The notes beneath the pieces were generated by a model, which did not search any database, was not told where the DNA came from, and saw only the letters and a list, made by a program, of their open reading frames with translations. Shown piece after piece: positions 44,000 to 53,126 of a DNA stretch of 64,000 bases. The number at the start of each line of letters is the position of its first letter. Position 1 is the first letter of the stretch. Both the position numbers and the translations under genes were made by a program. This stretch comes from Corynebacterium sp. P4-C1 (GTDB lineage: Bacteria > Actinomycetota > Actinomycetes > Mycobacteriales > Mycobacteriaceae), in NCBI RefSeq assembly GCF_030503595.1, contig NZ_CP129966.1, positions 1,612,001 through 1,676,000 of the forward strand, in the 5' to 3' direction.

Positions 44000-44003
44000 C
44001 CGC

Positions 44004-44043
44004 GCGATCTAGTCGCGCAGTCTAGTCGCACGATCTAGTCGCG
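44004..44043. repeat. Three tandem GATCTAGTCGCG-like units
   Basis: Three imperfect copies of a 13-15 nt unit ending CTAGTCGC, in the gap between two converging stops. The last unit carries the stop codon of the DUF885 gene on the minus strand. The first unit can form a short GCGCGA/TCGCGC hairpin. A tandem duplication at the gene end or a weak bidirectional terminator. Confidence 0.6.
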
Positions 44044-45687
44044 TAACACCTCGCGGGCGAGCATGTCCATCGGCATGGAACCCAAGCGCAGGGCTTTGTC
44101 GTGGAATTCACGCAGGGTCATGCCCTTCTCGCAGGCCTTGGCGCGCAGGTCCATCCAGTCGCGGTAGCCGAGGGCATAGGACGTGGCCTGGCCGGGCCAG
44201 CCCATGTAGCGGTCGAGCTCGAAGCCCAGGTTCTGCTCGTTCATGGCCGTGTTGTCGCGCAGGAATGCCTTGGCGTAGGAGGCGTCCCAATGGCCGGTGC
44301 CATCCGGGGTCTTCTTGCGCAGGTGCACGCCGATGTCCACAGCCACGCGGGCGAAGCGCATGCGCAGAGAGTCGAGCAGACCCATGCGGTAGCCGAGGTC
44401 GTCGAAGAAACCGAGGTCCTCCATGAGGGTCTCGGCGTAGACAGCCCAGCCTTCACCGTGGGCGGCGTTCCAGTTCAGAGTGCGGCGCCACAGGTTGAGT
44501 GTGCTGCGCTGGGTCATGGCGATGCCCTGCTGCACGTGGTGGCCGGGCACGCCTTCGTGGCAGATGCGGGCGAGCTCGTGCCAAGCATGGAAGCCGTCTT
44601 GCCCCTGCGGCACGGACCACCACAAAATGCCGGGACGCAGCAGGTCCTCCGACGGCGGCGTGTACATCATTCCGCCGGTGCCGGCGGCGTCGACGCGGCA
44701 GTCGAGGCTGCGCACCTCCTCCGGCAGGGTGAACATCTCGCCGTCGAGGCGGTCGATCATCTGGTCGGAGACCCTCTGCATCCATTCGACGAGCTGGTCG
44801 TTGTCGGTGAGGGTGTAGTCGGGGTCTCCGTCGAGGCGTCGGTAAGCGCCGCGCGCCGTGCACTCCTCGCTGAAGAGCTCGCGGGCGACCTTCTGCTGCT
44901 TCTCGACGATCCCCGCCAGCGCATCCAGCGACCAGTTGTACGCCTCATCCAGGTCGATCTCGCGGCCGAGGAAGAACTGCGAGAACAGCTCGTAGCGTTC
45001 GCGCCCGACAGCATCCTCGTGAGAGGCCAGCGGTGCGAGCTCGGTCGACAGCCAATCGGCCATCTCGGCGAACGCGTTCTTCGCGCTAGCGACCGGCTCG
45101 GAATCGACGGCGAGGCCCATGGACTCCAGGAGAGAGCCGTCCTCGGCGAGCGCCTCGCACTGGCTGATCACAGCGTCGATCTGGCGTTGCGACGCCACAT
45201 CGCCCTGCCCCGCCGCCTCCGCCAGCGATTCGCGGTACCCCGCCAACGAGCGCCGCACGCACAGCATGCGCTCCGCCAAGTTGTGGAGGTCCTCCTCGGT
45301 GTCCTTCGGCATGACCGTCAGTGCGTTGCGGATGATCTGCACCGGGCAGGTGACGTTGTTCAGCATGCGCAAGTTCTCGCCCCGGTGGTGGAGGTCGAGC
45401 TCCACCACCATGCGGTCGCGCAGGATTTCACCGGTGACGTAGTCGACCTCGTCGAAATCGTCTTCGTCGTCGGAGGCGTCGGTGCCGTCGTGAAGCGCGT
45501 CGACGTCCGCGATGAGGTCGCGGATGCGGTCGGCGACGTCGTTCCAGTGCTCCGGGCTGAAGTCCTGCAGCTGGTCGTCGTGACCCGGGATACCGAGCTC
45601 CGTGGCGAGCGTCGGCGACAGCTCCGCGAGGTCGTAGACGAAGTCCTCGCACGTCGCGTCAAGGAGCGATGGGGCGCGTTCACTCAT
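44035..45687 (-). CDS. DUF885-family protein, probable metallopeptidase-like
   Basis: 550 residues of the DUF885 family. The conserved HEGVPGHHVQQ motif (HExxxHH-like) and the C-terminal NTAMNEQNLGFELDRYMGWPGQATSYALGY region are both present. The pattern is zinc-binding and peptidase-like, but few members have been studied. Soluble, no signal peptide. Convergent with the AbrB-type gene. Confidence 0.88.
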   Translation of the reverse strand: MSERAPSLLDATCEDFVYDLAELSPTLATELGIPGHDDQLQDFSPEHWNDVADRIRDLIADVDALHDGTDASDDEDDFDEVDYVTGEILRDRMVVELDLHHRGENLRMLNNVTCPVQIIRNALTVMPKDTEEDLHNLAERMLCVRRSLAGYRESLAEAAGQGDVASQRQIDAVISQCEALAEDGSLLESMGLAVDSEPVASAKNAFAEMADWLSTELAPLASHEDAVGRERYELFSQFFLGREIDLDEAYNWSLDALAGIVEKQQKVARELFSEECTARGAYRRLDGDPDYTLTDNDQLVEWMQRVSDQMIDRLDGEMFTLPEEVRSLDCRVDAAGTGGMMYTPPSEDLLRPGILWWSVPQGQDGFHAWHELARICHEGVPGHHVQQGIAMTQRSTLNLWRRTLNWNAAHGEGWAVYAETLMEDLGFFDDLGYRMGLLDSLRMRFARVAVDIGVHLRKKTPDGTGHWDASYAKAFLRDNTAMNEQNLGFELDRYMGWPGQATSYALGYRDWMDLRAKACEKGMTLREFHDKALRLGSMPMDMLAREVLRD

Positions 45688-45770
45688 GAGTGCAGAGTCT
45701 AACCCCGTAGAGGTAGTTTCCGCATACGCGAAAAATAGTCCGCTTGGTACGCTCTTTCGAGCCCCGAATG

Positions 45771-45797
45771 GACAACATTGTCTAGTCTCGTTCTAGA
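45771..45797. promoter_or_regulatory. Candidate operator upstream of the ROK regulator
   Basis: GACAA-CA-TTGTC at 45771-45782 and TCTAG...CTAGA (45781-45785 and 45793-45797) are dyads directly before the start codon. ROK repressors bind such AT-rich dyads, so autoregulation is plausible. Confidence 0.4.
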
Positions 45798-46886
45798 ATG
45801 AATGTTATGAAATCCTCGTGGTCTGCGTTTTCACGCCCCCAAAACCCTGCCGCGAAGTGTCTGCACCTGGTGAGATTGAACCCGGTGACATCGAGAAGCG
45901 AGCTTGTCACCGCGACCGGCTTGTCGCAGCCCACCGTCACACGCGCCATCGCCGCCCTCATATCCGCCGGCTATGTCACTGAGCGAATGGACCTGTCGAA
46001 GTCGAAGGGCCGCGGACGCCCCATCATCCCCCTCGAGCTCTCCGACTTGGAGCCCGTCTTCGCCGGCATCTCCGTGGGCACGACCGCGACGTACATCGCG
46101 CTGTTCGACATCAAGGGGCGCACCATCCGCGACCTCGACGTGGACGTGCCCGTCGCCGATCTCAGCCAGGACGACTTCATCCAGCACATCATGGCGGGCC
46201 TCAACCGCATCATGGCGGACCTCGCACGCCCCCTGGCCACCGTCGGAGTGACCACCTCCGGCGCCGTCAGCCCCGACGGCGTGGTCAACGCGCCGAACCT
46301 CGGGTGGCGCGACGCGAATATCGCCGCGCAGCTCAACGAGCAGTTCTCGGTGCCCGTCACCGTCTCCTCCGCCGTCGCCGCGATCATCGGCTCCGAAATC
46401 CAGTCCGGCGACATCATCGGGGATGCCCCCATCATGGCGATTTTCGCCGACGATTCCATCGGCGCGTCCGTCACAGCCGACAAGCGCGTCGTGCCCATCG
46501 CCGTCGACCGCGGGGACCTCACCACGCAGGGTCTCCTCGACCAGATCGGCAGCGGCGGGCAATCGCTTAACGACGCCATCTCCCTCTCCCGCACCGACCC
46601 CTCCATCCGCGAAGCCCTGGACCGCCGCGCCGGGGGCCTGGGCGAAGTCGCAGCGCAACTGATGGCCGAGCACGGCGCCACCACCCTGGTCGTCGCCGGT
46701 TCCGCCTTCATCGACGACCCGAAAGCACCCGCCATCTTCGCCCGCACCGTGCGCCACACGCTTGCCGACGGCACCGACGCCAGCCTCCGCATGATCCCCA
46801 CCCACCGCGAAATGGTGCGCGATATCGCCCGCGCCGTGGCCCTGGACCTCGTGCTGCGGGAACCCCTCGGAGTGACGCTACCCTAG
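45798..46886 (+). CDS. ROK-family transcriptional regulator
   Basis: 362 residues. The N-terminal winged helix-turn-helix (TSRSELVTATGLSQPTVTRAIAALISAGYV) precedes a ROK fold (GVTTSGAVSPDGVVNAPNLGW, VVPIAVDRGD). The kinase Asp and zinc-Cys motif of ROK sugar kinases are not evident, so it is a repressor rather than a kinase. The sugar effector is unknown, and the adjacent GT87 gene is not an obvious target. Alternative ATG nine bases downstream. Confidence 0.88.
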   Translation: MNVMKSSWSAFSRPQNPAAKCLHLVRLNPVTSRSELVTATGLSQPTVTRAIAALISAGYVTERMDLSKSKGRGRPIIPLELSDLEPVFAGISVGTTATYIALFDIKGRTIRDLDVDVPVADLSQDDFIQHIMAGLNRIMADLARPLATVGVTTSGAVSPDGVVNAPNLGWRDANIAAQLNEQFSVPVTVSSAVAAIIGSEIQSGDIIGDAPIMAIFADDSIGASVTADKRVVPIAVDRGDLTTQGLLDQIGSGGQSLNDAISLSRTDPSIREALDRRAGGLGEVAAQLMAEHGATTLVVAGSAFIDDPKAPAIFARTVRHTLADGTDASLRMIPTHREMVRDIARAVALDLVLREPLGVTLP

Positions 46887-46910
46887 CGCCGCTGCCTTAG
46901 GTCAGCTGCG

Positions 46911-48203
46911 CTAACCCAGCTGCCCTAGCCGTTCCGCGCGCTGGAAACGCAGCCAGTCCTTCTGCTCGCGCAGCCAGCGCCGGCGGGAGAGGATCTCCTT
47001 CTTGCGGAGCTCCAAAAGCGCATACAGGATGAACCCGGCCAGGAACGCTACCGCGCCGGGCACGTACATCCAGGTGAAGCCGCGCTCCGGGTGGTACTCC
47101 CACAGCAGTCCGGCACCGACATTCGCCGCGACAAAAGGAGCGCACACGGCGATCATCGCGCCGACGGAGAGCAACCCCGCGAACTGCCAGCGCACCGGGT
47201 TACCGTCGGCGAACCGGGCGGCGGCGCCGTTCGCCGCGGCGAAAACAGCCACACCAACGGGCACAATCCACACCCAGTGGTGGTACCAGGTGAACGGGGA
47301 GACCAGGCACGCACCATAGCCGGTCACGCCGACAGCGACGGGCATGCAGTCCAGACGCACCGCCAACCAGGCGGCGAAAGCGCACACGACGACAGCGGCG
47401 AGCAGCAGCAACAGCCATGTCGAGTCGGACTCGATACCGAGATTGCGCACGAGCACCGACTTCAGGGACTGGGCGCCCGGGTTGAGGTGGTCGCCGACGC
47501 GGCTGGATTTGAAGATGGCGTCGGTCCAGAACGCCTTGGCATCGGGCACCACGACGAAGCCGAGCAGCACCGTGACCAGGAATGTGAGGAAGCTGCCGGC
47601 CGCGGCCCACCACCGCCGCTGGATGAGGAAGAGGATCCCGAAAAAGGCCGGTGTCAGCTTCACCCCGGCGGCCAGCCCCACACCGATGCCGGGCAGGCGG
47701 TATTTGAGCGGCAGGAAATCGAGGCACACGAGCAGCATGAGCACGACGTTGATCTGCCCCCAGAACAGTGTCGCGTGCAAAGGCTCAGTCCCGAACAGGA
47801 AGAACGCGGCGAGGAGCGGCAGGATGAGCAGGAACGACATGGGGTTGACGTCGATGCGCATGCGCCGCAGGCACAGCCAGACCACCACGATGACACTGGC
47901 GGCGGTGGTGGTGTGCCAGATGGCGGTGACGGAGGCGTCGTCGAGCGCGCTCACCCACGCGAAGATGATGCCGGCGAACGGCGGGTAGGTGAACGGCAAG
48001 TCGTTGAAAATATTGCCTTCGTACAGGTTGGCGCCGGCGGTGACGCGCTCCCCTCCGCGCATGTAGATCCACAGGTCGAGGGGAATGTCGGTGTGGAACA
48101 CATTGTTGAGGTTCAGCGGGTTGACCAGGTACCGCGACACGATCAGAACCACAAGCACGCCAAGGCTCGCGATCACGGTCGTTCGTCCCGCCAGTTGTTT
48201 CAC
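46911..48203 (-). CDS. GT87-family polyprenol-dependent mannosyl/arabinosyltransferase
   Basis: 430 residues, about ten membrane helices, DUF2029/GT87 pattern: WIYMRGGERVTAGANLYEGNIFNDLPFTYPPFAGIIF in the first loop (acidic/Tyr-Pro-Pro motif), GVKLTPAFFGILFLIQRRWWAA, SLKSVLVRNLGI and PFTWYHHWVWIVP. GT87 members in mycolata modify lipoglycans using polyprenyl-phosphate sugars. The exact linkage is unknown. Confidence 0.88.
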   Translation of the reverse strand: MKQLAGRTTVIASLGVLVVLIVSRYLVNPLNLNNVFHTDIPLDLWIYMRGGERVTAGANLYEGNIFNDLPFTYPPFAGIIFAWVSALDDASVTAIWHTTTAASVIVVVWLCLRRMRIDVNPMSFLLILPLLAAFFLFGTEPLHATLFWGQINVVLMLLVCLDFLPLKYRLPGIGVGLAAGVKLTPAFFGILFLIQRRWWAAAGSFLTFLVTVLLGFVVVPDAKAFWTDAIFKSSRVGDHLNPGAQSLKSVLVRNLGIESDSTWLLLLLAAVVVCAFAAWLAVRLDCMPVAVGVTGYGACLVSPFTWYHHWVWIVPVGVAVFAAANGAAARFADGNPVRWQFAGLLSVGAMIAVCAPFVAANVGAGLLWEYHPERGFTWMYVPGAVAFLAGFILYALLELRKKEILSRRRWLREQKDWLRFQRAERLGQLG

Positions 48204-48293
48204 CCCCTGAACGGTACCCGCGGGGTAGCGGGTTTGCGGGGCCGCAACGCCCGACGGGGGCGATCGGCAGGGGGCGCGGCGCTACACAGGGCG

Positions 48294-49241
48294 CTACAGC
48301 TCGAGGGCGTCGAGCACCGCGTCGAGGGCCTCGCCGACGCCGGTGCGCCACAGGGCGGCGGCTTTAGTGTCCGCGCGCCCGGGCCCGCCGTTGATCACAG
48401 CGACGGGTTTACCGGCGGCCCGCGCGTCGAGCACCAGCCGGTACCCGCTCATCACCGCCAGGGAGGTGCCCACGGCAATCAGGGACGTCGACGCCTCCAG
48501 CCACTTCCCGGCCGCTTCTCGGCGCCCCCTCGGCACATTCTCCCCGAAGTACACCACGTCCGGTTTCATGCGCCATCCCCCGCACTGCGCGCACTTGACC
48601 ATGGTGAATGCCTGCACCGCCTCCTCGGGCAGTTCGACGTCGCCGTCGGGGTTGATCATGGACTCGTCCACCAGGACTGTTTGCAGGTAGCCGGGGTTGG
48701 CGGCATTGAGCCGGGCGTCGAAAAGCGTTCTGTTTTCGCGCGCGCCGCAATCGAGGCAGACGACGTGCTCCATGTCCCCGTGGAGCGCAATGACGTTGCG
48801 GGAGCCGGCCGCCAGGTGGAGCCCGTCGACATTCTGCGTGATGATGCCGCTGATCAGCCCGGCGCGCTCCAGCTCCACGAGAGCGTAGTGCGCGCGGTTG
48901 GGCGACGTCGCGCGCATCTGGCGGATGCCCACGAACGCGCGGGCCCAATAACGGCGCACCGCGGACGGAGAGTGCGAGAACTCCTGGTACGTCATCGGGC
49001 GGCCCTTGGACAGGCGGCCGCCTGGGGAGCGGTAATCGGGGATGCCGGACTCCGTGGACACGCCCGCGCCAGTGATAACCAGCGCGGGACCGTTGCGCAG
49101 AAGGGCGACGATGTCGGCGAGCGCCTGTTCCGGCGGTGTCGGCTCCGCAGTCTCATGCACCACCCGCTCGATGGAGCGGATCGCGCTGCGGTGGGCGAGT
49201 TCGACGGCCGGATCGGTGAATTCCGGTTCGGGGAAGGCCAT
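48294..49241 (-). CDS. cobB: NAD-dependent protein deacylase (sirtuin)
   Basis: 315 residues, Sir2 class. NAD site TGAGVSTESGIPDYRSPGG, QNVDGLH, catalytic His in LHGDMEHVVC, and two zinc CxxC pairs (CLDC, CAQC). Starts at the ATG at 49241 giving MAFPEPEF; upstream frame is antisense shadow of amn. Lies 14 nt after the amn stop on the same strand, so probably co-transcribed: both enzymes touch adenine nucleotide/NAD metabolism. Confidence 0.92.
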   Translation of the reverse strand: MAFPEPEFTDPAVELAHRSAIRSIERVVHETAEPTPPEQALADIVALLRNGPALVITGAGVSTESGIPDYRSPGGRLSKGRPMTYQEFSHSPSAVRRYWARAFVGIRQMRATSPNRAHYALVELERAGLISGIITQNVDGLHLAAGSRNVIALHGDMEHVVCLDCGARENRTLFDARLNAANPGYLQTVLVDESMINPDGDVELPEEAVQAFTMVKCAQCGGWRMKPDVVYFGENVPRGRREAAGKWLEASTSLIAVGTSLAVMSGYRLVLDARAAGKPVAVINGGPGRADTKAAALWRTGVGEALDAVLDALEL

Positions 49242-49255
49242 GTGCGTCACCCGCG

Positions 49256-50638
49256 CTACCGGAACGGAACTTCGCCCTGCGCGCGGCGCAGTTTGCGGGT
49301 GCGCAGGCGCTCGGGGTTCTTGGCCAGGCGCTCCATGGTGCGCACCGCGCACATCACGTGGGCTTCCTTGGAATTGGAGTAGAAGGCCTGCGCGGCGGCC
49401 GGCAGCTTCGGCACGGCATGCAGAGGCAGGTCGGACACGGCGAGCAGGGTCCCGTACGGGACGCGGTAGCGGTAACCGTTCGCCGCGATGGTGGACGACT
49501 CCATGTCCACCGCTGCCGCCGTGGAATTGCGCAGCCACTCCCACAGGTCGCGCGGCGCCTGCCACTCCCAGTTTCGGTCGTCAGTGGACAGGACTGTTCC
49601 GGTGCGCATGAGGGACTGCTCTTCCTCCCCGTAGATCTTCTTCACGGATTTCTCCAACGTGCGCTGGATTTCCGGCACCGCGGGGATCGGGGTCTCGGGG
49701 TCGATGTGGCTGTGCAGCACGTGATCACGGCGCTCGTAGGCGTTGCCCAGGATGAGGTCGCCGATGCGCATGCGGGCATCCAAGCCGGCACAGTGGCCGA
49801 TCATGATCCAGCACTCGGGGCGCAGCACAGCAAGGCAGTCCGTGATCGTCTTCGCGTTCGACGGACCGACGCCGATATTGATCATGGTCACGCCGTTGTT
49901 CCCGTCGGCCACGAGGTCGAAGCGCGGCATCTGGTACTTCGAGGCGAGGTCCATGGCCAAAGCGTCGACGCCGTCGACATCTCCGCGCTCGATCCGCGTG
50001 CCGTTGGGAAGGACGAGGGCGTGGTAGCGCGTGGTGTCGTCGGCAAGCTGGCTCAGCCCGAATTTCACGAACTCGCGCGTGTGCATCTCGTAGTTGGTGA
50101 ACAGGATGAATTTCTGCACCGAGTCGACTTCGATGCCGGTGTAGTGCTCGATGCGGGCGCACGCGATGTCGAAACGCTGCGGGCCGAAGTGGAACAGGGG
50201 TTTCTCGGGGCCGTGGAAGGCGTCCCAGTCGCCGTCGATGATCGCATCGTGGACGTCGTCGAGCGTGGGGCGCGGCGCCGTCGCGTTCGATCCGCGCTGT
50301 GCGCCGCGGATGTACTCGGGTGCGATCCCGATGTCGGAGTACCCGACGGAGATCTCGGCGTCGTAGTTCTCCGTCAGGCAGCGCAGCTGGTGGCGGAGGT
50401 AGCCCGACATCAGGTCCGGGCGCGACACCGCCGCGGAGTACACGCCCGCCTCATCGACGTAGCCGAAGGGTTCGGAGCGGTCGATCGGCTTCCATTCCTT
50501 GATCTCCACGGCGATCTTCGGGTAACGCACCTGCGAGTAATCCCCTCCGTCGCGCGCAATATCGCAGGCAGCGGAGTAAAGCTCGATCAGCTTATCGACG
50601 GCCCCGTCAACGCTTCCCACAACCTCTAACGCTCCCAT
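49256..50638 (-). CDS. amn: AMP nucleosidase
   Basis: Splits AMP into adenine and ribose-5-phosphate. The 460-residue product has an Amn-specific N-terminal domain (to about residue 190) and a nucleoside-phosphorylase-fold C-terminal half with IGHCAGLDARMRIGDLILGNAY and AVDMESSTIAANGYRYRVPYG. Full family length. Divergent from the lipoprotein gene; sirtuin gene follows. Confidence 0.93.
   Translation of the reverse strand: MGALEVVGSVDGAVDKLIELYSAACDIARDGGDYSQVRYPKIAVEIKEWKPIDRSEPFGYVDEAGVYSAAVSRPDLMSGYLRHQLRCLTENYDAEISVGYSDIGIAPEYIRGAQRGSNATAPRPTLDDVHDAIIDGDWDAFHGPEKPLFHFGPQRFDIACARIEHYTGIEVDSVQKFILFTNYEMHTREFVKFGLSQLADDTTRYHALVLPNGTRIERGDVDGVDALAMDLASKYQMPRFDLVADGNNGVTMINIGVGPSNAKTITDCLAVLRPECWIMIGHCAGLDARMRIGDLILGNAYERRDHVLHSHIDPETPIPAVPEIQRTLEKSVKKIYGEEEQSLMRTGTVLSTDDRNWEWQAPRDLWEWLRNSTAAAVDMESSTIAANGYRYRVPYGTLLAVSDLPLHAVPKLPAAAQAFYSNSKEAHVMCAVRTMERLAKNPERLRTRKLRRAQGEVPFR
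50590..50600 (-). repeat. CGTCGATAAGC motif, copy 15
   Basis: Near the amn start, encoding Val-Asp-Lys (GAVDKLIEL). Upstream flank TGACGGGGC. Confidence 0.85.
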
Positions 50639-50688
50639 GCGCCCAACCCTACTGAAACCCCGAAACCGACGGGCTAAAGTGCAATGCT

Positions 50689-51642
50689 GTGACCCACCCC
50701 TCCAAACGGAAGCTCCGCCTCGCCGCGGTGCTGTGCCTGCTGCCCCTGGCTGTGACTTCGTGCTCCGAGAAATCTTCCGGCCCCGAGCCCACTCAAGCTC
50801 CCGCCGCGTCAGACTCCAGCGCGCCCGACGTTCCCGCTGCAGGCCTCACCCTCGACGGCCTCGAGGAGAAAATCGCCGCAATCGAAGAGAAGACCAATAC
50901 CCAAGCGAGCTTCTCGCTTTTCGACGGCACCACCGCCACCAACGCCGGCTCCGGCGGCACCCTGCCCGCGTGGTCCACCATCAAGGTGCCCATTGCCCTG
51001 TCCGCCTGGGAGCACTGCGAAGACAAGGAGTTCGTCAGAGAGCAGACCACCGCCGCCATCGAGTGGTCCGACAACGACGCCGCCTACGCCCTGTGGCGCT
51101 GCCTGGGCTCCGACGAGGAAGCCAGCCAGATCGTCGGCGACGAAATCGCTTCCGCTGGGGTGTCGGTGCACGTGGAACCCGCCTTCGGCACCACCTCCTG
51201 GCCCACCCCCGCACAGGCCCGCTACGCCCAGCACCTGGTGACCGTTCCGGCCGACAACCCCGTCATCCAGGAGATGCACAAAATCGACGCCGAGCACAGC
51301 TACGGCCTAGGCACCATCGCTGATCTGCCGTTCAAAGGCGGTTGGTCCGATGCCCCGGATGCGTCCTTCCACGTCCGTCAGCTCGGCTTCTTCACTATCG
51401 ACGGCACCGACTACGGTGTCGCCATCGCCGCCCGCTCCATCCTCGGCTCCGAGCAGGACTGCCAGGACGCCCTGACAGAGCTGGCCGCCCTGCTCGCCGA
51501 TTCCTCCAGGCAGCTGCACCTGAAGAGCGGGCAGCCCGCCGAGCAAGACCTCGCGCAGAGCCCGCAGTCCGCACCCGAGCTGCCGCAGGGCTCCGAGCTG
51601 CCGCACATGCCCGACATGCCTGCGATGACCTGGAAGCCCTAA
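50689..51642 (+). CDS. Lipoprotein with SxxK serine-hydrolase fold
   Basis: 317 residues. Type II signal peptide with lipobox LAVTSC (Cys about 25), so membrane-anchored outside the cell. The mature part has class A beta-lactamase-like motifs: STIK (SxxK) in PAWSTIKVPIALSAWE, SDN in EWSDNDAAYALW, and KGGW in the KTG position. C-terminal Pro/Gln-rich tail. Likely a penicillin-recognising cell-wall protein rather than a lactamase. GTG start. Confidence 0.8.
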   Translation: MTHPSKRKLRLAAVLCLLPLAVTSCSEKSSGPEPTQAPAASDSSAPDVPAAGLTLDGLEEKIAAIEEKTNTQASFSLFDGTTATNAGSGGTLPAWSTIKVPIALSAWEHCEDKEFVREQTTAAIEWSDNDAAYALWRCLGSDEEASQIVGDEIASAGVSVHVEPAFGTTSWPTPAQARYAQHLVTVPADNPVIQEMHKIDAEHSYGLGTIADLPFKGGWSDAPDASFHVRQLGFFTIDGTDYGVAIAARSILGSEQDCQDALTELAALLADSSRQLHLKSGQPAEQDLAQSPQSAPELPQGSELPHMPDMPAMTWKP

Positions 51643-51720
51643 TCCCCCTCCTCCCCCGAGGAGTAGAACGGGGATGACGGATAACAGACGGATGAACAAG
51701 CGACTGGGAGGACTGCATCC

Positions 51721-53070
51721 ATGACTCTCGAAGAAACAACTATCGACCTGCTGAAGCAGCTGATCCGCAACGCATGCGTCAACGACCTCACCGCCGACTC
51801 CGGTGAAGAGGTCCGCAACGCGGAGACCCTCGAAGAGTTCTTCGCGGGCACTGATGTGCAGGTCCGCCGCTTCGAGCCCCACCCCGGTCGCGTCTCCGTC
51901 GCTTTCACCATCCCCGGTAGCGAGCCGTCCGCCGAACCTCTGACCCTCCTCGGACATACCGATGTCGTTCCCGTCGACGAGGACAAATGGACGCAGAAGC
52001 CTTTCGGTGCCGAGGTCGTCCAATCCGAGGACGGTGCCCGCATTTACGGCCGCGGTGCCACCGACATGCTCTTCATCACCGCCGCAATGGCAGCGGTGAC
52101 CAGGGAAGTCGCCGTCGCCGCGCAGAACGGCACCCCGCCGCGCGGCACCCTCACCTTCGTGGCCTGCGCCGACGAGGAAGCCCGCGGAGGACTGGGCGCG
52201 GGGTGGATGGCCGAGAACGAACCCGAAGCGTTCAGCTGGCGCAACTGCCTGTCCGAAACCGGCGGCTCGCACATCCCGGTCCAGGACGAAGACGCGGATG
52301 CCGACGCACTCGTGGTGGTCGTCGGGGAGAAGGGCGCAGCGCAGCGCCGCATCACCATCCACGGGGATGCCGGCCACGGGTCAGCCCCCTACGGCCGGGA
52401 GCTCACCGTCGGGCTCATCGGCGAAGTCGCGCGACGTCTCGCCGCAATCGAACCAGACGTCAAATCCGACGACCTCTGGCAGGGCTACGTCCGCTCCTTC
52501 CGCTTCGACCCGGAGACCGAAGCGGCGCTCATCGCCGGTGGGAACTACGAGGCTTTCGGCCCGCTGGCCCGCTACTCGCACGCCATGAGCCACCTCACCG
52601 TCTCCCCCACCGTGCTCCGCGCCGGCGGCGCCATCAATGTGCTTCCCTCCACGGCATACGTGGAGCTCGACATTAGGCCGTTGCCGGGGCAGGAACAGGG
52701 GGACGTCGATAAGCTCTTGCTCGATTCCCTCGGCGACCTGGCCGAACGCGTCGAGATCGAGCACCTGATCACCGAAGATGCGACCGTCTCCCCCGCGTCC
52801 GGGCCGCTTTACGACGCTATCGTCGACACCTTCCACGAGTTCTTCCCCCACGCCGATGTCGTGCCCACCATCGCAGCCGGCGGCTCCGACCTCCGCTTCG
52901 GGCGGCGCCTCGGCGGAGTCGGCTACGGCTTCGCCCTCCACGCCGCCGGACGCGGGTTTGGCGAGGTGCTCGACCAACTCCACTCCCACGACGAATTCGT
53001 CCACGTCGAGGATGTCGAGCTGACCGCGCGCGCGTACCGCAGCCTTGTGCGGCGCTTCCTGGTCGTTTGA
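51721..53070 (+). CDS. M20-family metallopeptidase
   Basis: 449 residues. Zinc motifs GHTDVVPVD, the Asp and DEEARGG (catalytic Glu) segment, and GDAGHGSAPYG in the dimerisation lid. Of the M20 group with ArgE/DapE/carboxypeptidase relatives; substrate unknown. GGGAGGA sits 9 nt before the ATG. Confidence 0.9.
   Translation: MTLEETTIDLLKQLIRNACVNDLTADSGEEVRNAETLEEFFAGTDVQVRRFEPHPGRVSVAFTIPGSEPSAEPLTLLGHTDVVPVDEDKWTQKPFGAEVVQSEDGARIYGRGATDMLFITAAMAAVTREVAVAAQNGTPPRGTLTFVACADEEARGGLGAGWMAENEPEAFSWRNCLSETGGSHIPVQDEDADADALVVVVGEKGAAQRRITIHGDAGHGSAPYGRELTVGLIGEVARRLAAIEPDVKSDDLWQGYVRSFRFDPETEAALIAGGNYEAFGPLARYSHAMSHLTVSPTVLRAGGAINVLPSTAYVELDIRPLPGQEQGDVDKLLLDSLGDLAERVEIEHLITEDATVSPASGPLYDAIVDTFHEFFPHADVVPTIAAGGSDLRFGRRLGGVGYGFALHAAGRGFGEVLDQLHSHDEFVHVEDVELTARAYRSLVRRFLVV
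52704..52714 (+). repeat. CGTCGATAAGC motif, copy 16
   Basis: Inside the M20 gene, encoding Val-Asp-Lys (GDVDKLL). Upstream flank AACAGGGGGA, same as copy 13. Confidence 0.85.
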
Positions 53071-53126
53071 TTTTTCTTACCAAACCACATGTGCGGCACC
53101 CCCGCTGTGCACTATCTTTGTGGGGT

